Shown: positions 33,034 to 41,668, counted from the first letter of the stretch. The stretch: 64,000 bases of DNA from Bacillota bacterium (GCA_023390175.1 JAEWDK010000006.1:248001-312000), one strand, 5' to 3'. Translations and numbers: made by a program. The notes: generated from the sequence alone by a model not told the origin.

Positions 33034-34293
33034 TTAATCTCCTTTTTGTGTGAAATCCGGGGTGCTGTCCGTGCCGTCCTCGTGCAGTTCACCGATTCCG
33101 ATATCGTTCTGCAAAACTCCGCCGAACGCGACAGCCTTTCTGCCGTATTTCAGCCGGATAGAATCCAGCGCCGTTTCCAGCTGTTCCTGCTTGGCCCGGT
33201 TTCCACCGCCGCTTTCGCCGAAAAAGCTGAGTTGCTCGCCGGGTGCGTCGCCCGGCACCAGGTTTGCGGCGGTAATGGTAAGCATACGGATGGGTGCGTT
33301 CACGTTCCACGAAGACTGAATTAGTTCCATGCTGGTCAATATCAGGTCTTTGGCAAGGTGGGTTGGCGCGGTCAGTGTTTTTTGCCGCGATATTGTTTTG
33401 AAATTCGGATTGCGGATTGTCACCTGAACGGCCCAGCATTTCACACCGCATTCCCGCATACGGCAGGCCACACTGTCAGCCAAAACACTTACGCCAAGGC
33501 GGATATCCTCCATCCCGATCAGATTCCGCTTGAACGTCATTCCGTTGCCGACCGATTTGACTTCCCGCTTGTCGTGTACATTCCTCACGGGGCTGTCATC
33601 CAGCCCGTTTGCGTAATCATACAGTTCACCGCCCGGTTTGCCAAGCCGTGCCGCGATAAGCGCCCGATCGCTCCCGGCAAGCTCGCCGATCGTGTGGATT
33701 CCAAGCTTGCCGAGTGTTTCGCTTGCGCTTTTCCCAACGTAAAGCAGTGTGTTGACAGGAAGGGGGAAAAGAATTTCCTTCCAGTTCTCGCGGCTGATAG
33801 CGGTGGTTGCATTCGGCTTTTTATAGTCGCTGCCCAGCTTTGCAAAAATTTTGTTAAAAGAAACGCCTACGGATACGGTCAGCCCGATTTCACTCTGAAT
33901 CACCTTGCGCAGCTCGTCGGCAATCTGTTTTCCGCTGCCGAAAAGCGTTTGGCTTCCGGTTACGTCAAGCCAGCTCTCGTCAATCCCGAACGGTTCCACC
34001 AAGTCGGTGTAGCGCTGGTAAATCTGATTAATCATCAGCGAATATTTTTCATATTCCCTGTGATGGGGCGGGGCAAGCACCAAGCTGGGGCATTTGCGCT
34101 GCGCCTGCCAAATTGTTTCGGCGGTCTGTATCCCGTATTTTTTCGCCAGTTCGTTTTTCGCAAGAATAATCCCGTGGCGGTTTTCCGGGCTGCCGCACAC
34201 AGCCATTGGAACGGTTTTATATTCGGGGTGCAGGATGCATTCGACAGAAGCAAAAAATCCGTTACAGTCGCAGTGCAAAATCGTTCTGTCCAT
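33034..34293 (-). CDS. dinB: DNA polymerase IV (Y-family)
   Basis: 419 residues. Catalytic acids appear in HCDCNGFFASVE and GIDESWLDVTGS; the fingers and little-finger domains follow, with VGVSFNKIFAKLGSDYKKP. A beta-clamp binding motif QLSFF lies near residue 365. The enzyme does translesion synthesis. It heads an operon with the DUF296 and Dabb genes. TATAAT lies about 45 bases upstream on the minus strand with a poor -35; no LexA box was recognised. Confidence 0.92.
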   Translation of the reverse strand: MDRTILHCDCNGFFASVECILHPEYKTVPMAVCGSPENRHGIILAKNELAKKYGIQTAETIWQAQRKCPSLVLAPPHHREYEKYSLMINQIYQRYTDLVEPFGIDESWLDVTGSQTLFGSGKQIADELRKVIQSEIGLTVSVGVSFNKIFAKLGSDYKKPNATTAISRENWKEILFPLPVNTLLYVGKSASETLGKLGIHTIGELAGSDRALIAARLGKPGGELYDYANGLDDSPVRNVHDKREVKSVGNGMTFKRNLIGMEDIRLGVSVLADSVACRMRECGVKCWAVQVTIRNPNFKTISRQKTLTAPTHLAKDLILTSMELIQSSWNVNAPIRMLTITAANLVPGDAPGEQLSFFGESGGGNRAKQEQLETALDSIRLKYGRKAVAFGGVLQNDIGIGELHEDGTDSTPDFTQKGD

Positions 34294-34449
34294 CCAAACA
34301 CCTCTTTTAGTAAAAACGGTTTATTTTATGTATTATAACACGGATTTGCCGAAAGAAAAAGCATAAGACGCCTTCCTCCGCACAGAATCGGCATAAATGA
34401 CACGGGGCACAAAGCTGATAATCGACAAGGTAAATCATATGGATTTAAA

Positions 34450-34478
34450 TTGCTCACAGGCAAATTAATGTGTATAAT
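34450..34478 (+). promoter_or_regulatory. Promoter of agrA-agrC
   Basis: TTGCTC, 17 bases, TATAAT, ending 30 bases before the gene. Confidence 0.65.
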
Positions 34479-34507
34479 AGAATAGGATTTTATTCAAAGG
34501 GGGAATA

Positions 34508-35212
34508 ATTACGCAAATTGCAATATGCGATGATAATCAAATGATACGAACGCAAACCAAGGATTACATCGTTTCCTATTTTACACAAAAACAGCTGGAA
34601 TTCAATATTTCCGTCTTTGATTCCGGAGAAGCTCTGACAACGGAAAGCAAAATATATGATCTTGCTTTTTTAGATATTGAGATGGGAAAGATAAGCGGAA
34701 TCGAAGCCGGATATTGGCTCAAGGAACAAAACCCCAACATTGTTCTGTTTATTATTACTGCCTTTGATACTTATTTGGATGATGCGTTTGATTTAAATGT
34801 TTTTCGGTATTTGCAAAAACCGATCGAGAAAAACCGCTTATACAAATGCCTTGACGCAGCGTTGGAACGGAATCGGAAGATTTCCTTTAAGGCCGACAAT
34901 GAAATGATAACGATTAACATTCAGGATATCGTTTGCGTTTTTGCAGAAAACGGCAAAACAGTAATCATATCGAATCAAAAAAACTATTATACAAACTATA
35001 CGCTGAATTTTTGGAAGGATAATTTGTATGAAAGCTTTTTTTCACAGCCGCATAACAGCTATCTTGTGAATCTGAATTATGCGGTTCGGTTCGGTAAAAA
35101 TTCAGTAGTTTTAAAATATGGAAACAATCAAACGGTGACGGCTGACATCTCCCAACGAAAATATTATCAATTCCAACACGACTTTTTCAAACTAATGGAA
35201 AGGAGGAAGTAG
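34508..35212 (+). CDS. agrA: AgrA-type LytTR response regulator, non-ATG start
   Basis: About 234 residues. The receiver domain (1-125) has the acidic pair in QIAICDDN (Asp8, Asp9), the phospho-acceptor Asp56 (LAFLDIEMGK) and lysine in LQKPIEK; the C-terminal LytTR DNA-binding domain follows. The first ATG in frame (34,541) would cut off the conserved IAICDD strand. Upstream the frame has no ATG, GTG or TTG near the ribosome site AAAGGGGG; ATT at 34,508 or ACG at 34,511 is correctly spaced. A rare start codon would keep the level low. The gene is one base from agrC and belongs to the agr system. Confidence 0.85.
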   Translation: MTQIAICDDNQMIRTQTKDYIVSYFTQKQLEFNISVFDSGEALTTESKIYDLAFLDIEMGKISGIEAGYWLKEQNPNIVLFIITAFDTYLDDAFDLNVFRYLQKPIEKNRLYKCLDAALERNRKISFKADNEMITINIQDIVCVFAENGKTVIISNQKNYYTNYTLNFWKDNLYESFFSQPHNSYLVNLNYAVRFGKNSVVLKYGNNQTVTADISQRKYYQFQHDFFKLMERRK

Positions 35213-35213
35213 T

Positions 35214-36509
35214 ATGCTGAAATCCATATTTATGTTTGTACTCTATATCTTTGAAGCAGTTGTGGTTTATCAATATTTTAATAGCATGTTTTTTAAAAAA
35301 AGAAACTTTCAAGCGATTCTCCTGTATATTGCAATCAGCTACTCTGCACTTTACGGATTGAGCTTTTTAAAATCGCCGATTGTAAACATTGCCATGTTTA
35401 CTTTGGTTAATATCTTTATGGCGGTCATTTATTATGAAAGTAAGATAAAATCAATATTCTTTCATGCGACTATGATTTCGTTTTTTATGTTTATCAGTGA
35501 AATCATTGTAGTTTTCCTTTCCAATCATTTATTAGGGGAAAGTTCAAGTGCTTTTGCGCAGGCTGATATATTTATTTTGGATGCGGTCATTAGTAAATTG
35601 TTATTTTTCCTGCTATGTAAAGTAGTTGGACAAATTTCAATTCGGGAAACCAAGGATATTAACATGAACAAAAAAATAATCGGATTATTTATATTGCCAA
35701 TTTCAACTTTTTTTATTTTAACTGAAATCTATTTTCTGTCTTTACAAATGAATTTCCCGTCAAATTACTATTTGGCAATATCCTTTGGGGCACTTTTAAT
35801 GCTTTTCGCAAATATAACTGTGTTTGATATGTATGAAAATTTGCTAAAAAACAGCCGGCAGATTACCTCGCTTGAGCTGGCCAATCAAAAGCAGGAAATT
35901 GATCACGAATATTATAAAATTATACAAAGTCAGTATGAAAATTCCAGGTTGCTGATTCACGACATTAAAAATCATATTGCCACGATTGACGCGCTTGCAT
36001 CCGCCGATGATATTCCTAAAATAAAAACCTACATTTCATCCATTTCCGACCATTATGCATTATCAAACCCAATTCCCATTTCGGGGAACAAGATGCTGGA
36101 CGTTGTTTGCAGTCAGAAGCTTGAACAATGTGGCCTTTTGGGAATTACACTTACAGTGCATAATGAAGGGGTTAATTTGGATTTTATGGATGATGTGGAT
36201 TTATGTGCTGTCCTTACCAACCTGCTGGACAATGCCATTGAGTCATGCAAATTGTCAAAACAAAAGAAAATTGAAATTTCCTTTTACAATAAGAACAGCG
36301 CCTTTGTTGTGATCAGCATGAAAAACAGCTGTGATACGGCTCCTTTGATTATCAATCACCAGTTTATCACGACAAAAAAAGAAAAGGCAAACCACGGAAT
36401 CGGGATGCTGAGCATCCAAAAATCGATCAGTCAATATGATGGTGAGATGGATTATTATTACGATGAAGAAAATCATATTTTCCATTCCAATATCATTTTT
36501 AACAGATAA
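35214..36509 (+). CDS. agrC: AgrC-type GHKL sensor histidine kinase
   Basis: 431 residues. Six or so transmembrane helices occupy about 1-210 as in AgrC peptide receptors; then a coiled segment, the phospho-acceptor His249 in LLIHDIKNH, and the GHKL ATPase domain with the N box NLLDNAIESC and G box HGIGMLSI. It would sense the cyclic peptide made from AgrD and phosphorylate AgrA. AGGAGG lies inside the end of agrA, and the genes are one base apart. Confidence 0.92.
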   Translation: MLKSIFMFVLYIFEAVVVYQYFNSMFFKKRNFQAILLYIAISYSALYGLSFLKSPIVNIAMFTLVNIFMAVIYYESKIKSIFFHATMISFFMFISEIIVVFLSNHLLGESSSAFAQADIFILDAVISKLLFFLLCKVVGQISIRETKDINMNKKIIGLFILPISTFFILTEIYFLSLQMNFPSNYYLAISFGALLMLFANITVFDMYENLLKNSRQITSLELANQKQEIDHEYYKIIQSQYENSRLLIHDIKNHIATIDALASADDIPKIKTYISSISDHYALSNPIPISGNKMLDVVCSQKLEQCGLLGITLTVHNEGVNLDFMDDVDLCAVLTNLLDNAIESCKLSKQKKIEISFYNKNSAFVVISMKNSCDTAPLIINHQFITTKKEKANHGIGMLSIQKSISQYDGEMDYYYDEENHIFHSNIIFNR

Positions 36510-36584
36510 TTCAGTATTTATTTGACGAAATCAGTCACATGATTTTCAATTATTCGGCGGGAACAGTCACAAAATAAATCTATT

Positions 36585-36655
36585 ACTATCGTTTATCGCC
36601 AAAACACTATCGTTTATCGGTTTTCTATTGCAAAATTAAAAAAAGAGATTATTAT
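36585..36655 (+). promoter_or_regulatory. agrD promoter with tandem LytTR boxes (P1)
   Basis: ACTATCGTTTATCG at 36,585-36,598 and again, identical, at 36,606-36,619, exactly 21 bp apart as for LytTR dimers. Nine bases later comes TTGCAA (36,628-36,633), 16 bases, TATTAT. Boxes directly upstream of the -35 fit activation by AgrA. Near-copies occur at 40,588 and 44,003. Confidence 0.8.
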
Positions 36656-36685
36656 TGGATTAACAAAATTTAGGAGGCGTTCCAA

Positions 36686-36841
36686 ATGGGAAATGTTAAA
36701 AAATCACTCGGCACAAAATTGGCGTTCATGGCGGCAAAGGCAACGGAGAAGACGTTGTCAACAAGCGCAAATTCCACTTCCTGCTTCATTTTTTATCAGC
36801 CAAAGGCGCCGGATGGCCTGAAGAAGTTCAAAAAAATCTGA
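36686..36841 (+). CDS. agrD: AgrD autoinducing-peptide precursor
   Basis: 51 residues, too short for most gene callers. An amphipathic basic leader (GNVKKSLGTKLAFMAAKATE) is followed by the signal core NSTSCFIFY with Cys33, and a charged tail QPKAPDGLKKFKKI. The Cys, the short hydrophobic stretch and the P-containing tail match AgrD prepeptides; the mature signal is probably a thiolactone closed between Cys33 and the fifth ring residue (CFIFY), with a few leading residues. TAGGAGG precedes the ATG. The stop overlaps the agrB start by one base. Confidence 0.9.
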   Translation: MGNVKKSLGTKLAFMAAKATEKTLSTSANSTSCFIFYQPKAPDGLKKFKKI

Positions 36842-37437
36842 TGCTCTCGAATTTTTCAGCTCACATGGCAAACAAAATGATTGCATGCGGCGCAATCAGT
36901 CCGGAGGATCGCGAGACCTATGAATATGGCGTTTATGTGCTTTTAACATCAATGCTGCACAGCATAACCGTCCTGTTCATAGGTGCGGTTTTCCGCATGG
37001 TCTTGGAAAGTATCGTGTTTTACGCAAGCTATGCGGTACTTCGCAAATTCGCCGGCGGGTATCATGCCGGCACACCAGTCCGGTGTTACTTGCTTTCTTT
37101 GATTGTTGTTGCGGGTGCTTTGTTCGCTGTAGGGCATACGGGAAGTTCTTATATTCTGCTTCTCAGCAGTTTATTGTTGCCCCCTGCAGCCGGTGTTATT
37201 TTTGTTTTATCCCCTGTTGAAGATGGAAATAAGCCGTTGGAGGGATCCGAAGCAAAACACTATAGGAAAACCGCAACAATAATCTTAATAATTGAATTAA
37301 TCCTGGCAGCCGCGTTTTTCCTGCTGGGGCTGCAGCGCATTACCTTCATAATCAGTTTAAGTCTGGCGACCCTCGCTTTCATGCTGGTTGCGGGGAAAAT
37401 AAAAAACAAATCTCGTGCGCGCGCATTGTCGAAATAA
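36841..37437 (+). CDS. agrB: AgrB peptide-processing protease
   Basis: 198 residues, membrane-embedded cysteine peptidase that cuts the AgrD tail and closes the ring. The catalytic pair His75 and Cys82 stands in FAGGYHAGTPVRC, the AgrB signature, followed by four transmembrane helices. Its ATG overlaps the agrD stop. In this locus order (A, C, D, B) the sensor pair and the signal pair have separate promoters, so the LytTR-box promoter closes a positive feedback loop on the signal genes. Confidence 0.93.
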   Translation: MLSNFSAHMANKMIACGAISPEDRETYEYGVYVLLTSMLHSITVLFIGAVFRMVLESIVFYASYAVLRKFAGGYHAGTPVRCYLLSLIVVAGALFAVGHTGSSYILLLSSLLLPPAAGVIFVLSPVEDGNKPLEGSEAKHYRKTATIILIIELILAAAFFLLGLQRITFIISLSLATLAFMLVAGKIKNKSRARALSK

Positions 37438-37589
37438 GTGAAATTTCGCATGCGCGCACTGAAATAAAATTATACAAGGGAAGTGAATCCAATGGTTTCA
37501 TAACGGGGTGAAAAATTCCTCCTTTCAATCACAGTAAATCTTTGTCCGAATAAAAACAATTGATTTAAAACGAAGGAGAATTTAAAATC
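37438..37589 (+). repeat. Leader repeat, copy 1
   Basis: This non-coding leader, with ACTGAAATAAAATTATACAA, CATAACGGGGTGAAAAATT and AATCTTTGTCCGAA, recurs almost unchanged at 40,840-40,990 and in part at 44,260-44,333 and 46,800-46,880. It ends in the AAGGAG ribosome site of the secreted-protein gene. Confidence 0.7.
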
Positions 37590-38318
37590 ATGAAAAAGAA
37601 TTTAAGAAAAATTATGAGCTTGGTCTTGGTGCTGGCAATGGCTTTGGCAATTTCCGTGCCTGCGTTTGCGGCTGAAAAAACACCTTTTTCCGTTAGCAAA
37701 AGTGGAATTACCACTGAAGTTACAGACATCTCCCGTGAAGAATTTTTGAAAACCCTCGCTGATGAAAAAGGGATTACGCTGGCAGAAGCTGATAAATTTG
37801 ATAGACTCCAAACATTAAAAGACAATGAAAATGAGATTGCTAAACACAATAACAATAAGTTGCCATTGCAATCGTCTTCTTTATCTGCATCTGTAACACC
37901 ATTGGCTACTGTATATAAGCAAATTAGTAAACCTTATGATACAGGAACATCGGGTCCTTTTTGGTCTGAAGTTATTGTCACTATCCAAGTAAAGATTCAG
38001 AGGTATGAATCAAGCAGTTATGGCACATATCAAAAATTCACGCAAGTTACGAGTTCAGGATCATCTGCCTATGGATCCAGCAGCTCGATTTGGAGTCCAT
38101 CAGCTTTTACCACTGATATATATAATGATACCGGATATGAAAATCAAATAGCGATGATGCTGGCCGGGAACCTTGAAATTGCAATCACCGATTCTTTACA
38201 GTTGGGTTACGCTACTTCTGTCGGATTTTCATTGCATAATACTGTGGGCGGTACATATTATGTTAGAAAGTATGTTTCAATCAATGATACCTTTCACTCT
38301 AATTGGGATCTAACCTGA
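37590..38318 (+). CDS. Secreted protein A1 of the agr island
   Basis: 242 residues, family not recognised. A Sec signal peptide (MKKNLRKIMSLVLVLAMALA, cut after AFA at about 28) is followed by a charged helical segment (TDISREEFLKTLADEKGITLAEADKFDRLQTLKDNENEIAKHNNNK) and, from about residue 95, a Ser/Thr/Tyr-rich beta domain (VTIQVKIQRYESSSYGTYQKF, YNDTGYENQ). No catalytic motif is seen. It lies directly after agrB. A paralogue at 44,334 is about 60% identical by my alignment. The downstream gene, 25 bases away, also has a paralogue after the second copy, so the two make a repeated pair. Confidence 0.8.
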   Translation: MKKNLRKIMSLVLVLAMALAISVPAFAAEKTPFSVSKSGITTEVTDISREEFLKTLADEKGITLAEADKFDRLQTLKDNENEIAKHNNNKLPLQSSSLSASVTPLATVYKQISKPYDTGTSGPFWSEVIVTIQVKIQRYESSSYGTYQKFTQVTSSGSSAYGSSSSIWSPSAFTTDIYNDTGYENQIAMMLAGNLEIAITDSLQLGYATSVGFSLHNTVGGTYYVRKYVSINDTFHSNWDLT

Positions 38319-38343
38319 AAACTTGTCGTTAGGGGCTTTAGAA

Positions 38344-38868
38344 ATGAAATTATTTAAGCGGTGGACCAAATTAAAAACGCTGATACTGGTCTTAATCGTT
38401 TGTGCTGTGTTAGCGGCAGGGTACGGCGTGTTTGTTCATTTTAACAACAGGCCGGAGTCGGCGACGGTCAGTTATACCGGCAGCAACGGTTCTTACAGTA
38501 TTATCTTCACGCGGTTTACAAATTATGATGCTTTTTTGGAAATGAGATCCTCTTATATTATGGATTATACCGACAAATCGGAAATTCACAATCCGCCAGG
38601 AAGCGGGTATATAACGGGTGAAGTTGTGTTTAATGGAATGAGAGAATTGAATAAATGTGATATTGAACTGATAAGAGAAAGCACATTGAACACAAATACA
38701 ATTGCTTATAATATGGTGCCCGATACAAAAGAGTCCCCCGTAAACATGGTGTTTGCAGGCGGTGATTTTTCTGATTCCAAAAAGAACATTTACAAAACCG
38801 CAATTCTCCGCCTTGGGGATAAAAAAGTCGAAATTCCGTTGACGAAGAGTTGGGAATCGGATTTTTAA
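38344..38868 (+). CDS. Membrane-anchored protein B1, partner of A1
   Basis: 174 residues from an ATG behind AGGGG. One N-terminal transmembrane helix (LKTLILVLIVCAVLAAGYGVF) anchors an outward-facing domain (ATVSYTGSNGSYSIIFTRFTNYD onward) with KESPVNMVFAGGDF near the end. No known family. The paralogue at 45,097 differs at about 29 of 174 positions (83% identical), more conserved than the secreted partner. Constant pairing with a faster-changing secreted gene would fit an immunity, receptor or export role, but none is shown. Confidence 0.78.
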   Translation: MKLFKRWTKLKTLILVLIVCAVLAAGYGVFVHFNNRPESATVSYTGSNGSYSIIFTRFTNYDAFLEMRSSYIMDYTDKSEIHNPPGSGYITGEVVFNGMRELNKCDIELIRESTLNTNTIAYNMVPDTKESPVNMVFAGGDFSDSKKNIYKTAILRLGDKKVEIPLTKSWESDF

Positions 38869-38896
38869 AAGTAATCTGTCGCTTAAATTATCCATC

Positions 38897-38939
38897 AACA
38901 GCAGAGCCCCGGCAATTTTTTGTCGGGGGCTTTGCTGTT
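38897..38939 (+). terminator. Long hairpin ending the A1-B1 unit
   Basis: A stem of about 20 bp (AACAGCAGAGCCCCGG side) around an AATTTTTT-type loop, without a T-run after it. A decayed copy lies at 40,455-40,490. Confidence 0.6.
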
Positions 38940-39033
38940 AAATTGTCACCCCAAAATCGTTATAGCAGGTGAAAGGCAAAAAAAGCATTGCAGAACAAAA
39001 GTTGTTTTATTGAAACCCAGTAATAAGTAGTGC

Positions 39034-39072
39034 ATAGGCTGTACAAACATAATTTATGTCTGTACAGCCTAT
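39034..39072. promoter_or_regulatory. Near-perfect 39-bp palindrome before a lipoprotein gene
   Basis: ATAGGCTGTACA, an inner ACATAA/TTTATGT, and TGTACAGCCTAT. It ends 20 bases before the start codon of the next gene. Confidence 0.6.
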
Positions 39073-39092
39073 TCCGAAAGGAATAACAGATT

Positions 39093-39863
39093 ATGAAAAC
39101 TAAGATTACAAGTATAATTTTAATTTTAGTGATTTGCTGTTTATCATCATGTTCTGTGCCAGATAAAGCTGGAGGGTCTGATTTTTTCTTTTGGATGAAT
39201 GGTTATGTTGCATCTCCTCTCAATGAAGAATTCACATTATCATTAACATATTATTTTAAAAATATTGACTATTTAGAAAAGAACAGGATCGCATCCTTTT
39301 CTTTCGAAAACTGTGATGCGGTCATCGTGGATTCATTTCTACAGGAAGATATGAATTTTGGACCTAATGCCATATATCGTGGGCATTCATTTCAGTTAAA
39401 GATAAAATACCTCAAAAGTGGAGTATTTATGGTTGACAAAGTTAAAATAAATTTAAAAGATGGAAATGATATGATTTATCCTATTGGTAATTGGTGTTTT
39501 GATATAGGTGAACCTCAGAGCAAGAATGCAGCAATTGATACTTGGGGCGGAGTTACTTCTACAGGAAACGCATCTGAATTTGCATATAGTTATACTAAGA
39601 GAGATTCAAATTGTGTTGTAACTCAACTAAAATATGGAAATGGATTAAGTTTGGATTCTAAAGAGGGTGTTTCCTTACAAGGAAAGGTTAAACTTGAAGG
39701 AGAAGCACCGGTGAAATTTATAAAGACAAAATTGACAGTAGATGACAATGGATATACTGAGATAGTATATGGCCATGGATGTTATTGCGGTTCATTAGGG
39801 ATCGATGAACGAGATGTTCAGATGGCGCTGGAACACTCGCAGCAGTATTTTAAACTCTCTTGA
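39093..39863 (+). CDS. Putative lipoprotein of the agr island
   Basis: 256 residues. The signal ends in a lipobox-like LSSC (Cys about 20). The mature part is predicted beta-rich, with no family recognised; DNENEIAK-type segments of A1 are absent. GAAAGGAAT lies before the ATG. It is AT-rich like the rest of the island. A 39-bp palindrome precedes it; the downstream DNA holds gene remnants. Confidence 0.72.
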   Translation: MKTKITSIILILVICCLSSCSVPDKAGGSDFFFWMNGYVASPLNEEFTLSLTYYFKNIDYLEKNRIASFSFENCDAVIVDSFLQEDMNFGPNAIYRGHSFQLKIKYLKSGVFMVDKVKINLKDGNDMIYPIGNWCFDIGEPQSKNAAIDTWGGVTSTGNASEFAYSYTKRDSNCVVTQLKYGNGLSLDSKEGVSLQGKVKLEGEAPVKFIKTKLTVDDNGYTEIVYGHGCYCGSLGIDERDVQMALEHSQQYFKLS

Positions 39864-39938
39864 TATAGTACAATAACAGCCATTTATCGGTGATCATAAA
39901 GAGTGGTTATTAGCTTGTCGGAATAACTCATCACGTAA

Positions 39939-40103
39939 AATAGTCGGCCACGGACAGGCCGAAATGTACAATCTCAGGGGCATTTCCATTATGGTTTTGA
40001 AATCCAAGGGGCGGACTTAGTAATGGGAAATGTTACAGCGTGGGCTTATGTTGAATGCAGTCCATATGGATCGGTCAATCATAATGCAAATTTTAATATC
40101 TAG
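39939..40103 (+). pseudogene. 3' remnant of an unknown gene
   Basis: An open frame without a start signal, beginning directly after an in-frame stop. It encodes 54 residues with a coherent sequence (GHFHYGFEIQGADLVMGNV, then AWAYVECSPYGSVNHNANF) and ends in TAG. It looks like the C-terminal end of a lost exported protein. Confidence 0.4.
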
Positions 40104-40205
40104 TTGACGAAACACAAAAAGCAATTTTGTGACGGGCATTGTAAATATACTTGTTCGCAAAAACGCTTTTCGTGTTTAAATCTTTTATTTAAAGGGGAGT
40201 TTAAC

Positions 40206-40409
40206 TTGAAAAAACATGAACTCACAAACATTCAATATAGGGCAGCGATGATTTTATTGTTTTTTCTATTCCCGCCGTTAGGAATTGCAATGCTATGCTC
40301 TAAAAGAATTAATTTACCTCTTATCGCTAAGATATTGATTATAATACTGGAAATCATTTACTTCCAGTTTGTTTGTATGTTCCTTATTTATTCCCCAAGG
40401 CCAAGATGA
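40206..40409 (+). CDS. Small two-helix membrane protein
   Basis: 67 residues from a TTG with AAAGGGGAG six bases upstream; the frame extends back to 40,104 without a good start. Two transmembrane helices (AAMILLFFLFPPLGIAMLC and IAKILIIILEIIYFQFVCMF) are joined by a short basic loop. The PPLGIAMLCSKRI loop resembles the YqaE/Pmp3-type pattern only loosely. Function unknown. Confidence 0.55.
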   Translation: MKKHELTNIQYRAAMILLFFLFPPLGIAMLCSKRINLPLIAKILIIILEIIYFQFVCMFLIYSPRPR

Positions 40410-40587
40410 ATAGTGTTAGTAAAAGGACTTGATAAAAATGACACCGGACAATCGACAGCAGAGTCCCGGCAATTCTTTGCTAGAGGCTCTGCTGACTGCG
40501 TTACTTTGGGATTTATGCCTGCAGCCATGAAAACGAGGGCGAAAGGATATGCTTGCTTAGGCAAACCAGTCACAAGATCAATCTATT

Positions 40588-40658
40588 ACTATCGTTTACA
40601 GCCAAAACACTGTCATTGATCGATTTTCTATTGCAAAATTAAAAAAAGAAGGTATGAT
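40588..40658 (+). promoter_or_regulatory. LytTR-box promoter P2
   Basis: ACTATCGTTTACAG (40,588) and the degenerate ACTGTCATTGATCG (40,609), 21 bp apart, then TTGCAA, 16 bases, TATGAT (40,653-40,658). The second box has diverged, which fits a unit whose gene is destroyed. Confidence 0.65.
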
Positions 40659-40754
40659 AAAGGCAACTTAAAAACAGCTATTTTACTCAGTAGAAAGGGT
40701 ACCGTGAATCTGCTGATTCGTATTGAATAAAAAATATTTTAATTTTCAAGGAGC

Positions 40755-40989
40755 TGTCACAAATCGCTTTTTAAATCGTTATATATGTAAAGCAAAATAA
40801 CACAGCATAGCAGAAGTTGTTTTATTGAAATCCAAAGAATCTCACATGAGCACTACGCGCGCTGAAATAAAATTATGCAAAGTAAACGAGTCCATTGGGT
40901 TTATAACGGGGTGAAAAATTTCTCCTTTCAATCACAGTAAATCTTTGTCCGAACAGAAACAATTGATTTAAAACGAAGGAGAATTTAAA
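40755..40989 (+). repeat. Leader repeat, copy 2
   Basis: Starts with TGTCACAAATCGCTTTTTAA (shared with copy 3) and ends with the CTTTGTCCGAA and CGAAGGAGAATTTAAA parts shared with copy 1. Confidence 0.7.
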
Positions 40990-41103
40990 GATAGTGACGG
41001 AACCTTTGCCTACTTCCAGACGGGTTTCTGGACTAATAACCTCAATATGGCGAATAAAAGCCTTGGTTCTCCGTATGCTATTTTCAGTGGAGGAATGTAC
41101 TAA
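40990..41103 (+). pseudogene. Gene remnant fused to leader copy 2
   Basis: 37 codons and a stop, joined to the leader exactly where the start codon should be. The encoded end (DGTFAYFQTGFWTNNLNM, then LGSPYAIFSGGMY) is not similar to A1. A deletion apparently removed the start and most of the gene. Confidence 0.45.
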
Positions 41104-41105
41104 TT

Positions 41106-41522
41106 ATGAGCTTTTTTGATAAGTTCCGTAAGAAATTGGTAAGCCTTTTGTTTCCAATCATGGGGCGCTTTTACCCGGTTATCTCCCTGGTTCTGATCTT
41201 GGCTGCATGGTCTATTCCTGAAGCTTACTGGTCAGTTAGAATCATTCTCGTGTGGCTCTGGTTGGTTAATAGTGAACTTTACTTTGCGGGTATCCTAGAA
41301 CATGACTATCTTCCTGTTCAGCCCGGGAACGGCGTCTTCTACCGTATTTACCGCTTCCTTGATGGAGCTATCTTGTTCTTTCTGTTGCTCTGGCTGATCC
41401 TGATCCTGCTTCCTGGGCCCTCCCCGCAGGTCAAAGCGCAATTCGGCGTTGTAATAGTCGTGGTATGGATACTCCGTACTATCGGAGACCGAAAATACCG
41501 CCCGAAAAAATCGGAAGAATAA
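41106..41522 (+). CDS. Uncharacterised membrane protein
   Basis: 138 residues with three or four transmembrane helices (FYPVISLVLILAAWSI, VRIILVWLWLVNSELYF, GAILFFLLLWLILILL, FGVVIVVVWILRTIG) and a basic C-terminus. No family recognised. GGAGG lies 12 bases before the ATG, inside the end of the preceding remnant. It is less AT-rich than the rest of the island. Confidence 0.6.
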   Translation: MSFFDKFRKKLVSLLFPIMGRFYPVISLVLILAAWSIPEAYWSVRIILVWLWLVNSELYFAGILEHDYLPVQPGNGVFYRIYRFLDGAILFFLLLWLILILLPGPSPQVKAQFGVVIVVVWILRTIGDRKYRPKKSEE

Positions 41523-41526
41523 TCGA

Positions 41527-41664
41527 TTGTGTCACAAAACAGCCGCCGAGAAATTGGTGGCTGCAGTCTATCGAAAAGCAATTGAGCTTGTAAAATGCCA
41601 GTGGGCAATGCCTGTTGTGCTGCCTTCGGGGTTTGCGGACGGAACATATGAGGTTATGACGTAA
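41527..41664 (+). pseudogene. Possible gene remnant
   Basis: A 45-codon frame (HKTAAEKLVAAVYRKAIELV, then VVLPSGFADGTYEVMT) with no ribosome site, lying between an intact gene and a hairpin. It may be the end of a lost gene; it could also be chance. Confidence 0.3.
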
Positions 41665-41668
41665 TCCT

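Larger units (their letters stand above)
40410..41105. other. Scar region: decayed copy of the agr-controlled unit
   Basis: No intact gene in about 700 bases. It holds a degraded copy of the A1-B1 terminator (about 40,455-40,490), LytTR promoter P2, leader repeat copy 2 and a gene remnant, in the same order as the intact units. Confidence 0.65.
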
